Positions 46,007 through 54,995 of a stretch of DNA of 64,000 nt are shown piece by piece. Below the pieces are notes generated by a model. The model had not been told where the DNA came from and searched no databases. It worked only from the letters and a program-made list of their open reading frames with translations. The position numbers were made by a program, and so were the translations under genes. The stretch spans positions 62,001 to 126,000 of the forward strand of contig JAGYIQ010000010.1 in assembly GCA_018402565.1 (NCBI GenBank), given 5' to 3'. Source of the DNA: Pirellulaceae bacterium (lineage in GTDB: Bacteria > Planctomycetota > Planctomycetia > Pirellulales > Pirellulaceae). Numbering within the stretch: position 1 is the stretch's first letter; the number at the start of each line of letters is the position of its first letter.

Positions 46007-46357
46007 CTAAGCGACGTCGTTCAGCAGTTCGTCGAGGATCTGGTCGAACTGTTCCGAAGTGAAGCCCATCTGAGCGGACGCCACCGCGCACATGCGTTTT
46101 TCTTCCTCGGCCAAGTCCCCGTCGATGGCCATCATGTGCATCATGTTTTTCAGCAGTTCGACCTTCTCTTCCATCCGCTGCGGGATCGCCAGGGCCACGT
46201 GCCCCGACCGAATCTCGGTGATCACATCATCGAACTGTTGCTGCGTGATGTTCCACTGGTTGGCTCGCACGGCCAACATCTGGACTTCGGATTCTGTAAA
46301 CGTCCCGTCACTCGCGGCCATCGCCACCAAGTGTCGGAAAAGATCAATGCGTTCCAT
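46007..46357 (-). CDS. TerB-like tellurite resistance family protein
   Basis: A 116-residue helical protein. The pattern DLFRHLVAMAASDGTFTESEVQML and a second MMHMMAIDGDLAEEEKRM look like the paired acidic metal-binding helices of the TerB/DjlA-like domain, here in two half-repeats. GGAG lies about eight bases before ATG 46357, which excludes the longer frame from 46438. Family members are found in stress and membrane-linked contexts, but no ter genes are close. Its role is unknown. Confidence 0.7.
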   Translation of the reverse strand: MERIDLFRHLVAMAASDGTFTESEVQMLAVRANQWNITQQQFDDVITEIRSGHVALAIPQRMEEKVELLKNMMHMMAIDGDLAEEEKRMCAVASAQMGFTSEQFDQILDELLNDVA

Positions 46358-46461
46358 CGGTTTGTCTCCACCAGGGGGGTAGGGCTCGAAGTTGGCCAAG
46401 GGCGACGAGGCCCCCATCATGATCGAACTCCGCGTCAATTTCTAGCCGCTACTACGAGGCA

Positions 46462-46481
46462 ACCAGCAGAGGGCTGCTGGT
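46462..46481. repeat. Dispersed hairpin ACCAGCAG-AGGG-CTGCTGGT
   Basis: Perfect eight-base arms with a four-base loop, 20 bases past the Gfo/Idh gene end. The same stem with about 12 flanking bases recurs at 17253-17272, and the stem alone at 17104-17123. Confidence 0.75.
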
Positions 46482-46501
46482 CTACAGCACGCCCTTCGCT
46501 C

Positions 46502-47557
46502 CTAGCCCGCTCTGACCGCGACGCCCGTATCGGCGGAACGCATGGCGGCGAAGCACAACCCCAGCGAGATGAGATTGCCGGCCGCCGAGTGCTCGGGTTC
46601 TCGCTCCTCCAAAATGCTGTTGGCCAATTCGGTCATGGCCCCACCAAACCCGTCCGGGAACCACCCACCCTCCAACGGCACGGTGAACTGGCCCGAGTGA
46701 TTGGCGATCACCATTGTTTGCTGCGAATAGTCCGGGCCGTAGCTGTGTACCGATCCCTCGCTGCCGCCCAAGTACGTTTGGTTCAACGGCAGGAACGGCG
46801 TGTCGCCATCCAGGCACAACGAGGCCTGGGCGTCGTCGAATTCGATCGTGACCTGAGCCAGTAGCGGGGGCAGCATGTTCTGCAGCCGAGTCTGCGCCAA
46901 GGTCGCATGCACCGATCGCCATGGCCGGCCCGGCATCAGGGCGACGATCAGGTCGAACCAATGGATCGCAAAGTCGTACAACATCAAGTGATGGATCTGG
47001 GCAAATGGCGTGTCACGCGTCCAGGTGTGATCCCAGTTGAGTTGGAAGCGAATCGAGTTCAAGTGTCCCAAGAGACCCGCCGACACGGCTCGCCGAGCGT
47101 AGCTGAAATGGGGGGCCCAGCGAGCGTTTTGGTTGACGGCCAAATGGCAGCCGCTCCGCCGAGCCAATTCGACCAAGGCCGCGCCGACCGCCAGGTCTTG
47201 CACAAACGGCTTCTGGCTCAGGACATGTTTGCCCGCCTCGAGGGCCTCGGCCAAAATCGCGTCGCGCGACTCGGGGTGCGTCGCCACGTCCACGATCGTG
47301 ACCCGATCATCGGCCAGGACCTCGCGATAATCCGACGTCGCTCGCGCCTCCGGGAAGTACTGACTCTGCCGCAGTTGGGCCTTGGAAAGGTCGATGTCGC
47401 ACAACCAGCGGACCGGGTAACCCAGGCGGCGGTAGGACTCCAAGTGGTGCTCGGTGATGCCCCCACAGGCGATCAAACCGATCGACCCCGGAAACGGGCC
47501 CACCAGTTTCGGTTGATAATCCAGTCGCAAGTCGGGGGGCAGCGATGTCACAGTCAT
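46502..47557 (-). CDS. Gfo/Idh/MocA family oxidoreductase
   Basis: A 351-residue NAD(P)-dependent oxidoreductase. The Rossmann strand and glycine loop are IGLIACGGITEHH near residue 26-38. The usual EKP motif is QKP here (VLSQKPFVQD near residue 113), with glutamine in place of glutamate. The C-terminal alpha/beta domain has HHLMLYDFAIHWFDL near 185. Family members oxidise sugar or inositol hydroxyls. The ATG at 47557 is taken over 47590; neither has a clear ribosome site. It is divergent from purM. Confidence 0.85.
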   Translation of the reverse strand: MTVTSLPPDLRLDYQPKLVGPFPGSIGLIACGGITEHHLESYRRLGYPVRWLCDIDLSKAQLRQSQYFPEARATSDYREVLADDRVTIVDVATHPESRDAILAEALEAGKHVLSQKPFVQDLAVGAALVELARRSGCHLAVNQNARWAPHFSYARRAVSAGLLGHLNSIRFQLNWDHTWTRDTPFAQIHHLMLYDFAIHWFDLIVALMPGRPWRSVHATLAQTRLQNMLPPLLAQVTIEFDDAQASLCLDGDTPFLPLNQTYLGGSEGSVHSYGPDYSQQTMVIANHSGQFTVPLEGGWFPDGFGGAMTELANSILEEREPEHSAAGNLISLGLCFAAMRSADTGVAVRAG

Positions 47558-47741
47558 GCAGGGCTCGAAATCGTAAGCAGGATCGTCCACCGCCGGGTTC
47601 GGGTTGCGGCTCGCTCATATTAGCACAGTCCGATGGATGACAAGCGGTCCCGCCGTTGTGAACTGGCCCCGAGCTGGCTAAGATTGGTCCCGGTCGAGTG
47701 CGACCTGGGGCGGCCAAATTTTTGCAATCGAAGCGAAATCA

Positions 47742-48812
47742 ATGAGTGATAAGGGTGCCCTGTCGTACAAGTCGGCGGGGGTGGATTTAGACATTTACCG
47801 CGACTCGATGAGTCGTCTGCCCAAGCTGATGCAGCGGACGTTTTCGCCCCGCGTGCAGAAATGGCCCGGTGGCTTCGCCGGCCTGTTTCAGCTGGACTTT
47901 AGCCCCGGCCTGTTCGCTCGGAACTACGAAGAACCCGTGCTGGTGGCCGGCAGCGATGGCGTCGGGACCAAGTTGGCCGTCGCCAAACAAATGCGACAAC
48001 ACCACACCGTCGGCATCGATCTGGTGGCCATGTGCGTCAACGACGTGATCTGCTGCGGCGCTGAACCGCTGTTTTTTCTCGATTATGTCGCCATGAGCCA
48101 AGACGATCCGCAACGCCTGGAGGAGATCGTCAAAGGCATCAGCGACGGCTGCGTGCAATCCGACTGCGCACTGCTGGGCGGCGAAACGGCCATCATGCCG
48201 GGACTGTACCAAGACGACGACTACGATCTGGCCGGGTTCTGCGTCGGCGTGGTCGAGAAGAAGAATGTGATCCAAGGCCAGCAGATCCAGGAGGGCGATG
48301 TGCTGATCGGGATCGCCTCCAGCGGCTTTCATTCAAACGGCTACAGCCTGATCCGCAAGACGGTCTTCGAACACGCCGGCCTCCAAGTCACCGACCCGAC
48401 CGGATTCTCCGATGAAACCGTCGGCCAGTGCCTGATGCGGCCCACGCAACTCTACGCCCGGTTAGTTCGCACCATTCGGGCTCGGTACACAGTCAAAAAA
48501 GTCATCCACGGCATGGTCCACATCACCGGCGGGGGATTACCAGAAAACGTCGACCGAGTACTGCCGCCCGGCACCGCCGCCCAGATCGATTCCAAAGCCT
48601 GGACCCCCGGCCCCGAGTTCACGTGGCTCCAACAGCTGGGGAATATTCCCACCGAGGAAATGTTCCGCGTGTTCAATATGGGCATCGGGTTTGTGCTGAT
48701 CGTCAGCCCACATTTTGCCCCCAGCATTCTGGCGGGGATCCACGCCCAAGGCCACGCCGCCTGGCAGATCGGCCAAATTGTCCCAGGAAATCAGGAAGTT
48801 GTGATTCAATGA
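47742..48812 (+). CDS. purM: Phosphoribosylformylglycinamidine cyclo-ligase
   Basis: Fifth step of purine synthesis: ATP-dependent ring closure of FGAM to AIR. The protein is 356 residues, typical for PurM. The N-terminal YKSAGVDLD, the SDGVGTKL motif (near residue 68-75), ICCGAEPLFFLDY (near 104), LLGGETAIMPG (near 145) and SSGFHSNGYSL (near 190) match the family throughout. The fold is shared with PurL, HypE and SelD. No other pur gene is adjacent. Confidence 0.95.
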   Translation: MSDKGALSYKSAGVDLDIYRDSMSRLPKLMQRTFSPRVQKWPGGFAGLFQLDFSPGLFARNYEEPVLVAGSDGVGTKLAVAKQMRQHHTVGIDLVAMCVNDVICCGAEPLFFLDYVAMSQDDPQRLEEIVKGISDGCVQSDCALLGGETAIMPGLYQDDDYDLAGFCVGVVEKKNVIQGQQIQEGDVLIGIASSGFHSNGYSLIRKTVFEHAGLQVTDPTGFSDETVGQCLMRPTQLYARLVRTIRARYTVKKVIHGMVHITGGGLPENVDRVLPPGTAAQIDSKAWTPGPEFTWLQQLGNIPTEEMFRVFNMGIGFVLIVSPHFAPSILAGIHAQGHAAWQIGQIVPGNQEVVIQ

Positions 48813-49092
48813 CTTTTTGAGCGGTTTCCCAAGAAAATCGGCTCGAATGCGGCCTCGCTAGAACCAATTCGACGATTCGGACCGGCGGGGGACTTTCGAG
48901 GCAAGTGGACGTGCCAGACCGCCCGACCTACAATAGACACGAGCAATCGTTACGGGGGGGCATCGGCACGTTTGCTCGGTCTTTTCGCAAACCATGCTTC
49001 CATTACCTGTGGCAGCATGATACACTGAGACCTGAACGTTACATGCTTTTCGTCTGGCAGCAGGTGGACATTGGGGCCGGAGAAGAGGAATT

Positions 49093-49788
49093 ATGGAAAT
49101 TCGTCTCAAAGTTATCGGCGGTAAGAACGACGGCAAGGAACTGCCCGTCCAGGTCGCAGAGTTTGTCATCGGTCGCGGAGAGGGAGCTCATCTTCGCCCA
49201 GCCAGCGATCTAGTTAGCCGCAAGCATTGCACGATCTTGTGCCAGGGTGGTAAAGCCACGTTAATCGATCACGACAGCCGCAACGGAACATTCCTCAACG
49301 GCGAACAGATCAAGGGCCAAGTGGACCTCAAGCCAGGCGATCGTTTACGAGTCGGCCGCCTGGTGTTCGAAGTCCTGATCGACATCGCGCAACCCAGTAT
49401 CAAGCGGCCGAAGGTCGATGGTGTGGCAGATGCCGCCCAGCGAGCCACCGAGTCGGGTGGGGATGACTGGAACGATGATTCGATCTCCGGTTGGCTCACG
49501 TCCATGGAGGATTCCTCCCAAGCGATCGAGCAGACCAAGCAGTTCAGCTTGGATGACGCTCAACTGAAGCTCTCCTCCGAAACGATCAGCTCCGGCTTGG
49601 ATTCGACCATGGTGGCCGACAAAGACGAGCTGCTGAAGCAGGCCAAAGAGGAAGAAGCCGCTGAGAAGGCGGCCGATCGAGCGAAGAAGAAGATCGTGGG
49701 TAAGCTGCCCGACAAGGCTCGCACAACCACCGACAACAGCAAGGACGCCGCCACCGATGTGCTGCAAAAGTTCTTCAATCGTCGCTAA
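49093..49788 (+). CDS. FHA domain protein
   Basis: A 231-residue protein. The forkhead-associated domain spans about residues 2-95: FVIGRGEGAHLRP holds the conserved G-R, VSRKHC the S-x-x-H, and DSRNGTFLNG the N-G-T. It would bind phosphothreonine peptides. The rest (95-231) is acidic, then strongly charged with many K, A and D residues and likely coiled or disordered. No kinase is adjacent, so the partner is not known. GAAGAGGAA lies just before the start. Confidence 0.9.
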   Translation: MEIRLKVIGGKNDGKELPVQVAEFVIGRGEGAHLRPASDLVSRKHCTILCQGGKATLIDHDSRNGTFLNGEQIKGQVDLKPGDRLRVGRLVFEVLIDIAQPSIKRPKVDGVADAAQRATESGGDDWNDDSISGWLTSMEDSSQAIEQTKQFSLDDAQLKLSSETISSGLDSTMVADKDELLKQAKEEEAAEKAADRAKKKIVGKLPDKARTTTDNSKDAATDVLQKFFNRR

Positions 49789-49882
49789 TTCGCCAAGATT
49801 TTCCCAATAATGGCGTGCAAGTTGCGAATGGTCCTCATGAGTGTAATGAGGTGGGCGGCAACTGAGTTCCAGGTTTCCCCTT

Positions 49883-50458
49883 ATGGCTGATGATGCGGCA
49901 TTCGACATCCATCGCGTCGTGGACGGCTGTTTGGCCGGACAAGAGTCCAGTGTCGCTCGGTTGGTTCGCCGCTACCATGACCTTGTCTTCAGTCTCTGCC
50001 TGAGAATGTTGGGGCAACGCCAGGACGCCGAAGACGCCACCCAAGAAACCTTCACGCGGGTCGTTAGGAGTCTCCGCCAATGGGATTCAACTCGCCGCTT
50101 TGAACCCTGGCTGCTGACCGTCGCTGGAAATCGCTGCCGCACCAAAATCGCCAACCGCCGCCGGCTCCCTCTGACTGGCCTGGACGGACAACCAGAAATC
50201 AGTCAGGCGGCTGATACACCCGGCCTGATTCTCGAAGAAATCCTCGTCGGTTTAGAGCTCCTAAGGCCCGAATATCGAGTGGCCTTCCGCAAGTTTCACC
50301 TCGAGCATCGCAGCTTCGAAGAAATCGCCGCCGAACTGCGGGTCCCCTACGCCACCGTCAAAACCTGGTGCCATCGAGCCCGCAAGGAACTGGCCGAAAT
50401 CCTCCAACGTCGCGGTAATCTGGCCGGCGAGGCCCTGGAGTCCACCGCAAAACGCTAG
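49883..50458 (+). CDS. ECF RNA polymerase sigma factor
   Basis: A 191-residue sigma-70 family factor of the extracytoplasmic type. Region 2 is read in LVRRYHDLVFSLCLRMLGQRQDAEDATQETFTRV (about residues 25-60), with the conserved D-A-x-D-x-T-Q-E-x-F pattern. Region 4 is at about 130-180 with VAFRKFHLEHRSFEEIAAELRVPYATVKTW. The next gene encodes a zinc-binding membrane anti-sigma-like protein 102 bases downstream, as is common for ECF pairs. It probably regulates an envelope response. Confidence 0.9.
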   Translation: MADDAAFDIHRVVDGCLAGQESSVARLVRRYHDLVFSLCLRMLGQRQDAEDATQETFTRVVRSLRQWDSTRRFEPWLLTVAGNRCRTKIANRRRLPLTGLDGQPEISQAADTPGLILEEILVGLELLRPEYRVAFRKFHLEHRSFEEIAAELRVPYATVKTWCHRARKELAEILQRRGNLAGEALESTAKR

Positions 50459-50560
50459 TTCGCGTTAGTGGTTAGTGGGCCCGGTTGTTAATTTTTCTGA
50501 ATCACGCCTCACAACCTGCGGGTATAATCGTTGAGGGCTCGGTGAAGACGGATACCATCC

Positions 50561-51436
50561 ATGGAATGCAGCGAATTTGAAGCAATCCTCCAGGATCGAC
50601 TGGATCGGCGATTGCCATTGCCGCTCGGCGACGACGCACGCACCCACCTGCGGCAGTGTTTCGCCTGCGAACAAGACTACCAATTCTTCCAGCAACTGGC
50701 GCGACTGACCCAAAACCCGACCCCGAAGGCACGAATTGAGACAACGCCGCCCGAGACAACGGTCGACCCCAACCTGGATCAAGTCATCGGACGTTGCGTC
50801 GCGGCCCTGGGCCCAGAACTCGAAACCGAGCACTTCACCGACGGGCCGGTAGACAAGGACGACTGGGAACGTTGGCCGGACGAACCGGTAACGCTGCCAG
50901 GGCACCCCCCTACGACCGATGATGGGATTCCCCTGGCGCCTTGGGTCAGCCTGCCCGATCAAAACGGACTGGACAATCGAAGCTCCAACCTCGGGAACTC
51001 CAACCTCGGGAACTCCAACCCAAGGCGCTCGGCCGACCGCTTGGCGGCCCTGGCTGCGGTTGTCTCGGCCGCGTTATTACTGGTTGCCGTCGGTTGGCTG
51101 GCCTGGAGCTTGACCCCAACCCCCCCACAGCTGACTGGGCAGGCGACTGAATCGAGCGACGCAACGACCGAGGCGGCAGGCGCAGTGACCGGCCCCGAAG
51201 GCCTGGCGGCCACTCCCCTAGCCTCGGAAAACTTGCGCGATATCGCCAAGAACTGGGACGATTCCGTCGTGGCTTTCGACCGCAGCTGGCAGCAAATGGC
51301 CGCCGGCCGCGTTCGCGCCCATCAGATTCCCGGCATGCAACCCGCAGTCTACCCCATCACCGGCGCCGTCGAAGCCTTTCGCAAGAATTGGATTCGACGC
51401 AACCCCGATGGGCTCGCCGCCGGCCTGCAATGGTAG
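50561..51436 (+). CDS. Anti-sigma factor-like membrane protein
   Basis: A 291-residue protein. The N-terminal segment has H29-x3-C33-x2-C36, the zinc-finger pattern of ZAS-type anti-sigma factors (CFACEQDYQFFQ). A long acidic linker follows, then a single transmembrane helix at about residues 165-185 and an exported C-terminal domain. A 15-base direct repeat (CTCGGGAACTCCAAC) encodes NSNLG repeats near residue 145. It follows the sigma factor gene, so it probably binds that factor and releases it on an envelope signal. Confidence 0.75.
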   Translation: MECSEFEAILQDRLDRRLPLPLGDDARTHLRQCFACEQDYQFFQQLARLTQNPTPKARIETTPPETTVDPNLDQVIGRCVAALGPELETEHFTDGPVDKDDWERWPDEPVTLPGHPPTTDDGIPLAPWVSLPDQNGLDNRSSNLGNSNLGNSNPRRSADRLAALAAVVSAALLLVAVGWLAWSLTPTPPQLTGQATESSDATTEAAGAVTGPEGLAATPLASENLRDIAKNWDDSVVAFDRSWQQMAAGRVRAHQIPGMQPAVYPITGAVEAFRKNWIRRNPDGLAAGLQW

Positions 51437-51487
51437 CCGCGTCCCTGGCTCAATCATTCAATTGCCGAATCGGAAATCAGCCGACGA

Positions 51488-51540
51488 GCGTTAGCACCCG
51501 GTTTTCATCCGCCAAAATGCGTTAGCACCCGGTTTTCATC
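51488..51540. repeat. Two copies of a GTTAGCACCCGGTTTTC motif
   Basis: GCGTTAGCACCCGGTTTTC occurs at 51488 and 51519. A shorter copy is at 52287-52301 after the next gene, and a diverged one at 27041. The stretch between 51437 and 51703 holds no gene. Confidence 0.8.
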
Positions 51541-51636
51541 AGCCGAAGGTTTTCTTGTTCTTGGACAAGTCCCAAGCATGAGTTCGATTACGAGTACCGC
51601 CCGACGCTTAGTACGAGTAAGATGGTGACAGGCAGC

Positions 51637-51669
51637 AACCGTTCACGTCCCAAAGTCGTGAACGGTCAC
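51637..51669. repeat. Inverted repeat related to the 172-bp element ends
   Basis: AACCGTTCACG at the left and CGTGAACGGT at the right with ten bases between them. These are the terminal arms of the tandem units at 60863-62222, here without the middle. Confidence 0.65.
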
Positions 51670-51703
51670 GATCTTTTCATTCCCGCACAGGAACGCCCCT
51701 GCC

Positions 51704-52246
51704 ATGAATGCCCCTGCCATGAATGCCACTGCCAGTCACGCCGCCGCTAGGAATGCAGCCAGTCACCTTGCCGCGCGAAGAGCATGTACCGCGCGAAGAT
51801 CATGCCTAGCGATCGCGAGCCTACTCGGCTGGCTGCTGATCGCCACCCCTGCATCGGATCTGCTGGCCCAACAATCCACCATGCAGTTGCCGCGGCTCAG
51901 CCAGTTTCGCACGACGGGTTCGTTCTTTGTCCCGGACAGCGGCGCCACGTTCTCTGCAGGTATCTCGCGCAGCGGCCTGGCATCGCGTAGTTCCGGTATC
52001 GCTCCCCTGCCGGGGCTGGGGCAACGCTCCAGCGGCGGGAGCTTCAGTCGCACCGGTGCCTCCACGCAAGTCCAAGTCTATAGCCTCCGCGAAATGGAGG
52101 CCGCGTTGCTCGAGACCGCCAAGGCAGATCCAGTGAAACCACACCCAGCCGCTCGCTGGACTCCACCGGCGTCCGCCCCCGCCCAGGCCCTCGAGTTCAA
52201 TCGCCGCCTCCGCTACTCCCACCAGCCACCTAACGCGCGCCGCTAA
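51704..52246 (+). CDS. Hypothetical secreted protein
   Basis: A 180-residue protein. The first 30 residues are Ala-rich with several arginines, and a hydrophobic stretch (LAIASLLGWLLIATPASDLLAQ, about 34-56) reads as a signal peptide. The rest is Ser/Gly/Pro-rich, ending in arginine-rich RRLRYSHQPPNARR. No family is recognised. The start lies among repeated ATGAATGCC-like codons at 51704-51725, so the exact ATG is uncertain. It is placed after the anti-sigma gene and before a convergent gene. Confidence 0.5.
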   Translation: MNAPAMNATASHAAARNAASHLAARRACTARRSCLAIASLLGWLLIATPASDLLAQQSTMQLPRLSQFRTTGSFFVPDSGATFSAGISRSGLASRSSGIAPLPGLGQRSSGGSFSRTGASTQVQVYSLREMEAALLETAKADPVKPHPAARWTPPASAPAQALEFNRRLRYSHQPPNARR

Positions 52247-52369
52247 TCCGAAATCAAGCCGCCGAATTGCAAATCAGCCGGCGTCGGTTAGCACCCGGTT
52301 GTTTTGCCTGGCCGGAACCGGACGCCATACGGCGATTTCGATTACTTCTTTGTGGACGATTCCTGATCG

Positions 52370-53467
52370 CTATTCTTCTTGATTCACGGGACCGATCGCC
52401 TCCAGCCACACCACCGTGGGCTCTGTCCGATTGGCCAGATCCGCGGGGCGTTTCAACAACAACCGAGCCCCATGCGGTTGCAACTCCGCCACACTCACCT
52501 GCCCTGCCCCCTCCACCACTTCGGCCGTGACACCCGGCCGCTCACCAAAGGCGGGCTGGAACAGCACGTGCAGACTCACTTGTGTCTCGGTCGCTCGCCA
52601 CAAGTGCCGCCCGAACCACTCCAATCGCTCGATCTGGGAATCGCTCTCGGACTCGGCGACTCCCGCCCCAACGCCCGCATGTCGCGACCGAGTCATCTGC
52701 TGCAGCCAATCCCCACGCCGCTCCGTCGTCCCGTCATCCTCGGCCGACTCCTCCAACTCCTCGTCCCCTGCGAACTCACCATCCGCCTCTACGTCCACTT
52801 CGTCCTGTTCGTCCACTTTGACAACAGTCTCGCGGCTCGCCTCGCTACTGGCCTCGCGACTGGCCTCACGTTCCGCGGCAAGCAGAGCTCCTGGCCCATT
52901 GTCCTCTGCCGGTAGCACATCAGCTCCAACCGCCAACGCGCCAACTGCGGCTGCTTCCATTCCCACGGCATTCGTCCGAGACTCGGCTTGGGGCGCTTCG
53001 TCGCGGCCGTCTCGCTCCACGCCTGGGCTCGGTTCTTCTCCGCCTGACAGCGGTGCCCGCCCCGTAGCTGGTACTCGCCCCAACCACGATTGCAACTCGC
53101 CCGCCACCAGGATCACGGCGGCCAAGCTCGCGTTGCCAACGCCACCCAAATACCCCTGCAGTAAAGTCCACACGAATGCGACGCCCGCCAACATCAAGAT
53201 GAGCGCCCCGTTGCGGCGGATACCGACGTAGCTCCCACCGGCTTGGAGGTACAACGACGTCAAGACCGAGGCGATGGCGCACGGCAGCCACCCCAAACTC
53301 GGCTTGGCCGCGGCCGGATCCACGATCTCGGTCCGCTCGGCAGCGACCAAGATCGCTACCCACAACCACACACCCAACCACAAGGCCAATCCCCAAGTCC
53401 ACCGACGAACGAGCGTCGTCGACCACAGGCCGTCGAGCAGTTTTTGGGCCCAGGTTGTTTCAGCCAT
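52370..53467 (-). CDS. Hypothetical membrane protein with acidic domain
   Basis: A 365-residue protein. Four hydrophobic segments lie at about residues 23-45, 60-75, 90-110 and 112-130. A long acidic, Glu/Asp/Ala-rich stretch follows (about 140-270), then a more ordered C-terminal part (270-365) with LEWFGRHLWRATETQVSLHVLFQP. No family is recognised. Its ATG at 53467 lies inside the preceding A24 peptidase gene, overlapping by eight bases, so translation is coupled. It is the third and last gene of the aroK operon. Confidence 0.6.
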   Translation of the reverse strand: MAETTWAQKLLDGLWSTTLVRRWTWGLALWLGVWLWVAILVAAERTEIVDPAAAKPSLGWLPCAIASVLTSLYLQAGGSYVGIRRNGALILMLAGVAFVWTLLQGYLGGVGNASLAAVILVAGELQSWLGRVPATGRAPLSGGEEPSPGVERDGRDEAPQAESRTNAVGMEAAAVGALAVGADVLPAEDNGPGALLAAEREASREASSEASRETVVKVDEQDEVDVEADGEFAGDEELEESAEDDGTTERRGDWLQQMTRSRHAGVGAGVAESESDSQIERLEWFGRHLWRATETQVSLHVLFQPAFGERPGVTAEVVEGAGQVSVAELQPHGARLLLKRPADLANRTEPTVVWLEAIGPVNQEE

Positions 53468-54995
53468 TCCTGACCCCCGCCTGTGGCTCATCCTGATCCA
53501 AACCCAACCAGCGTTTGCCGATGACCAACAGAATCAAGGCGACCGGCATCAAACTCAAGCAGATGCCCAACACGACCAACAAAAAGGGTCCCATGCCAAA
53601 GACCGACTGGCGGCTCAGGTCATGCCACACCGTCGACCATCCCAGCAGAACCACCACCGCGGCGGCGACCAACCACGGGCCAAACGCCAACGCCTGCTCG
53701 CCCGCCGTCAGCGCGCGAAACAACGCGTAGCCAATCGCCAAGACAGGTGCAATCGCGAACACCAACAGAGCAAATTGCCAACCAAACGCCGCCCCGATCA
53801 TGAACATCAAGGTGACGTCGCCGAACCCCAGTGCCTCGCGACCCATCACCCAACCCGCCAGCAGTCGCACCAACCACGTTCCCAGTCCCGCCAACGCCAT
53901 CGAGACACTGAGACTGTAAACCGCCTCCCACCGCTCGCCGCCACCATTCCAAGCCACCACGCACAACCCGATTGCCACAGCAGCCACCCCCAAGGTCACC
54001 CAAGTCCCTGGCTCCGTCCGCCGCACCCGAGTCGCCAAACCCGCCGTCCGCCGAGCCGGTCGGAACACACTGACCCACGCCAACCAGACAGCCCTCCGCC
54101 AACCGAACCGCAAGGTCACCAGACTCGGCAGCACCAACATCGCCCAGAACACCCAACAGCCACAGGCCGTCCACAGGCCGACGCGACCACGCGGGTCCAA
54201 GCTCACCGCCACCTGCTCCCACGTAATCCAACCCATCAGGCCCGGTAGCTGCGGACTCTGGATCCGACCACTGTCCACGCCAGAAGCCGCACCGTTCAGC
54301 GAAGTTCGCTCGGTTTGATCTGTCGGATCAGTGCCCGGAACAGAAGCGACGGCGGTTGCCGGAAAACCCTGCGGTGAGAAGACGTGCATCGAGTCGATCG
54401 TCGCGACCAAACCCGAAAACTCTACGTTCGGCAACCGAGCAGCCGGCCAGAAAAATATAGCTAAAAGCGCCAATGCCACGCCGGTCGTCGTCACTTGATC
54501 GGGGATCGTCTGCTCATCCCAGTCGATCAAGGCGGCGATCAACATCAAGCCCAACAAAACGGCATGCAACGCAATCCAAACCCACACCGTGGTCGTACCG
54601 CCCGAAACTCCCGCCAAGCTCCAACCGACACCCACCCAAGCGCCCGATGCATAGAACCACGCCAACAGCGGCAAACCCAGCCCGCAGGTCAATTCAACAC
54701 AGGCCGGCCGCCACCACGACCGCGTTGTCCACAGCAGAATCGAGCCCCGCTCGGACTCCGCGACCGACGCCAACAAACTCGGGTACAGCGTCTCACCCGC
54801 CAGACTGCGCGTCGACCACCAACCCAAGACCGGTACCCAGCGCCAAGCGGAAACTTCCCCCAGTCGCTGCCTGCTGCCCAACGGACTCGGCGTTCGCTCG
54901 ACAAACCAGGCCCAGTCGTAGATGGCTCGGTTCACTTGCATGCCCAAGACCAAACCCAATGCCAACAAACCCAAATAGGCGTACCAAGGGATCAA
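53460..54995 (-). CDS. A24 family prepilin peptidase-like protein
   Basis: A 511-residue polytopic membrane protein. The two catalytic aspartates of TFPP/A24 peptidases are visible as LIDWDEQTIPD (D158 and D166) and GFGD (D393), with FGPWL after it. Between the two is an insert of about 225 residues, roughly 150-170 longer than in PilD/TadV. The cysteine zinc motif of the PilD N-domain is absent (only SRQRLGEV in its place). It would cleave type IV pilin-like leaders at the inner membrane. It overlaps aroK by four bases (ATGA) and the next gene by eight. No pilin is adjacent. Confidence 0.8.
   Translation of the reverse strand: MIPWYAYLGLLALGLVLGMQVNRAIYDWAWFVERTPSPLGSRQRLGEVSAWRWVPVLGWWSTRSLAGETLYPSLLASVAESERGSILLWTTRSWWRPACVELTCGLGLPLLAWFYASGAWVGVGWSLAGVSGGTTTVWVWIALHAVLLGLMLIAALIDWDEQTIPDQVTTTGVALALLAIFFWPAARLPNVEFSGLVATIDSMHVFSPQGFPATAVASVPGTDPTDQTERTSLNGAASGVDSGRIQSPQLPGLMGWITWEQVAVSLDPRGRVGLWTACGCWVFWAMLVLPSLVTLRFGWRRAVWLAWVSVFRPARRTAGLATRVRRTEPGTWVTLGVAAVAIGLCVVAWNGGGERWEAVYSLSVSMALAGLGTWLVRLLAGWVMGREALGFGDVTLMFMIGAAFGWQFALLVFAIAPVLAIGYALFRALTAGEQALAFGPWLVAAAVVVLLGWSTVWHDLSRQSVFGMGPFLLVVLGICLSLMPVALILLVIGKRWLGLDQDEPQAGVRNG

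Noticed and set aside
48905..49092. Coding frame upstream of the FHA gene
   Set aside because: It overlaps the FHA start in another frame and is low in coding signal; the 280-base gap is treated as empty.
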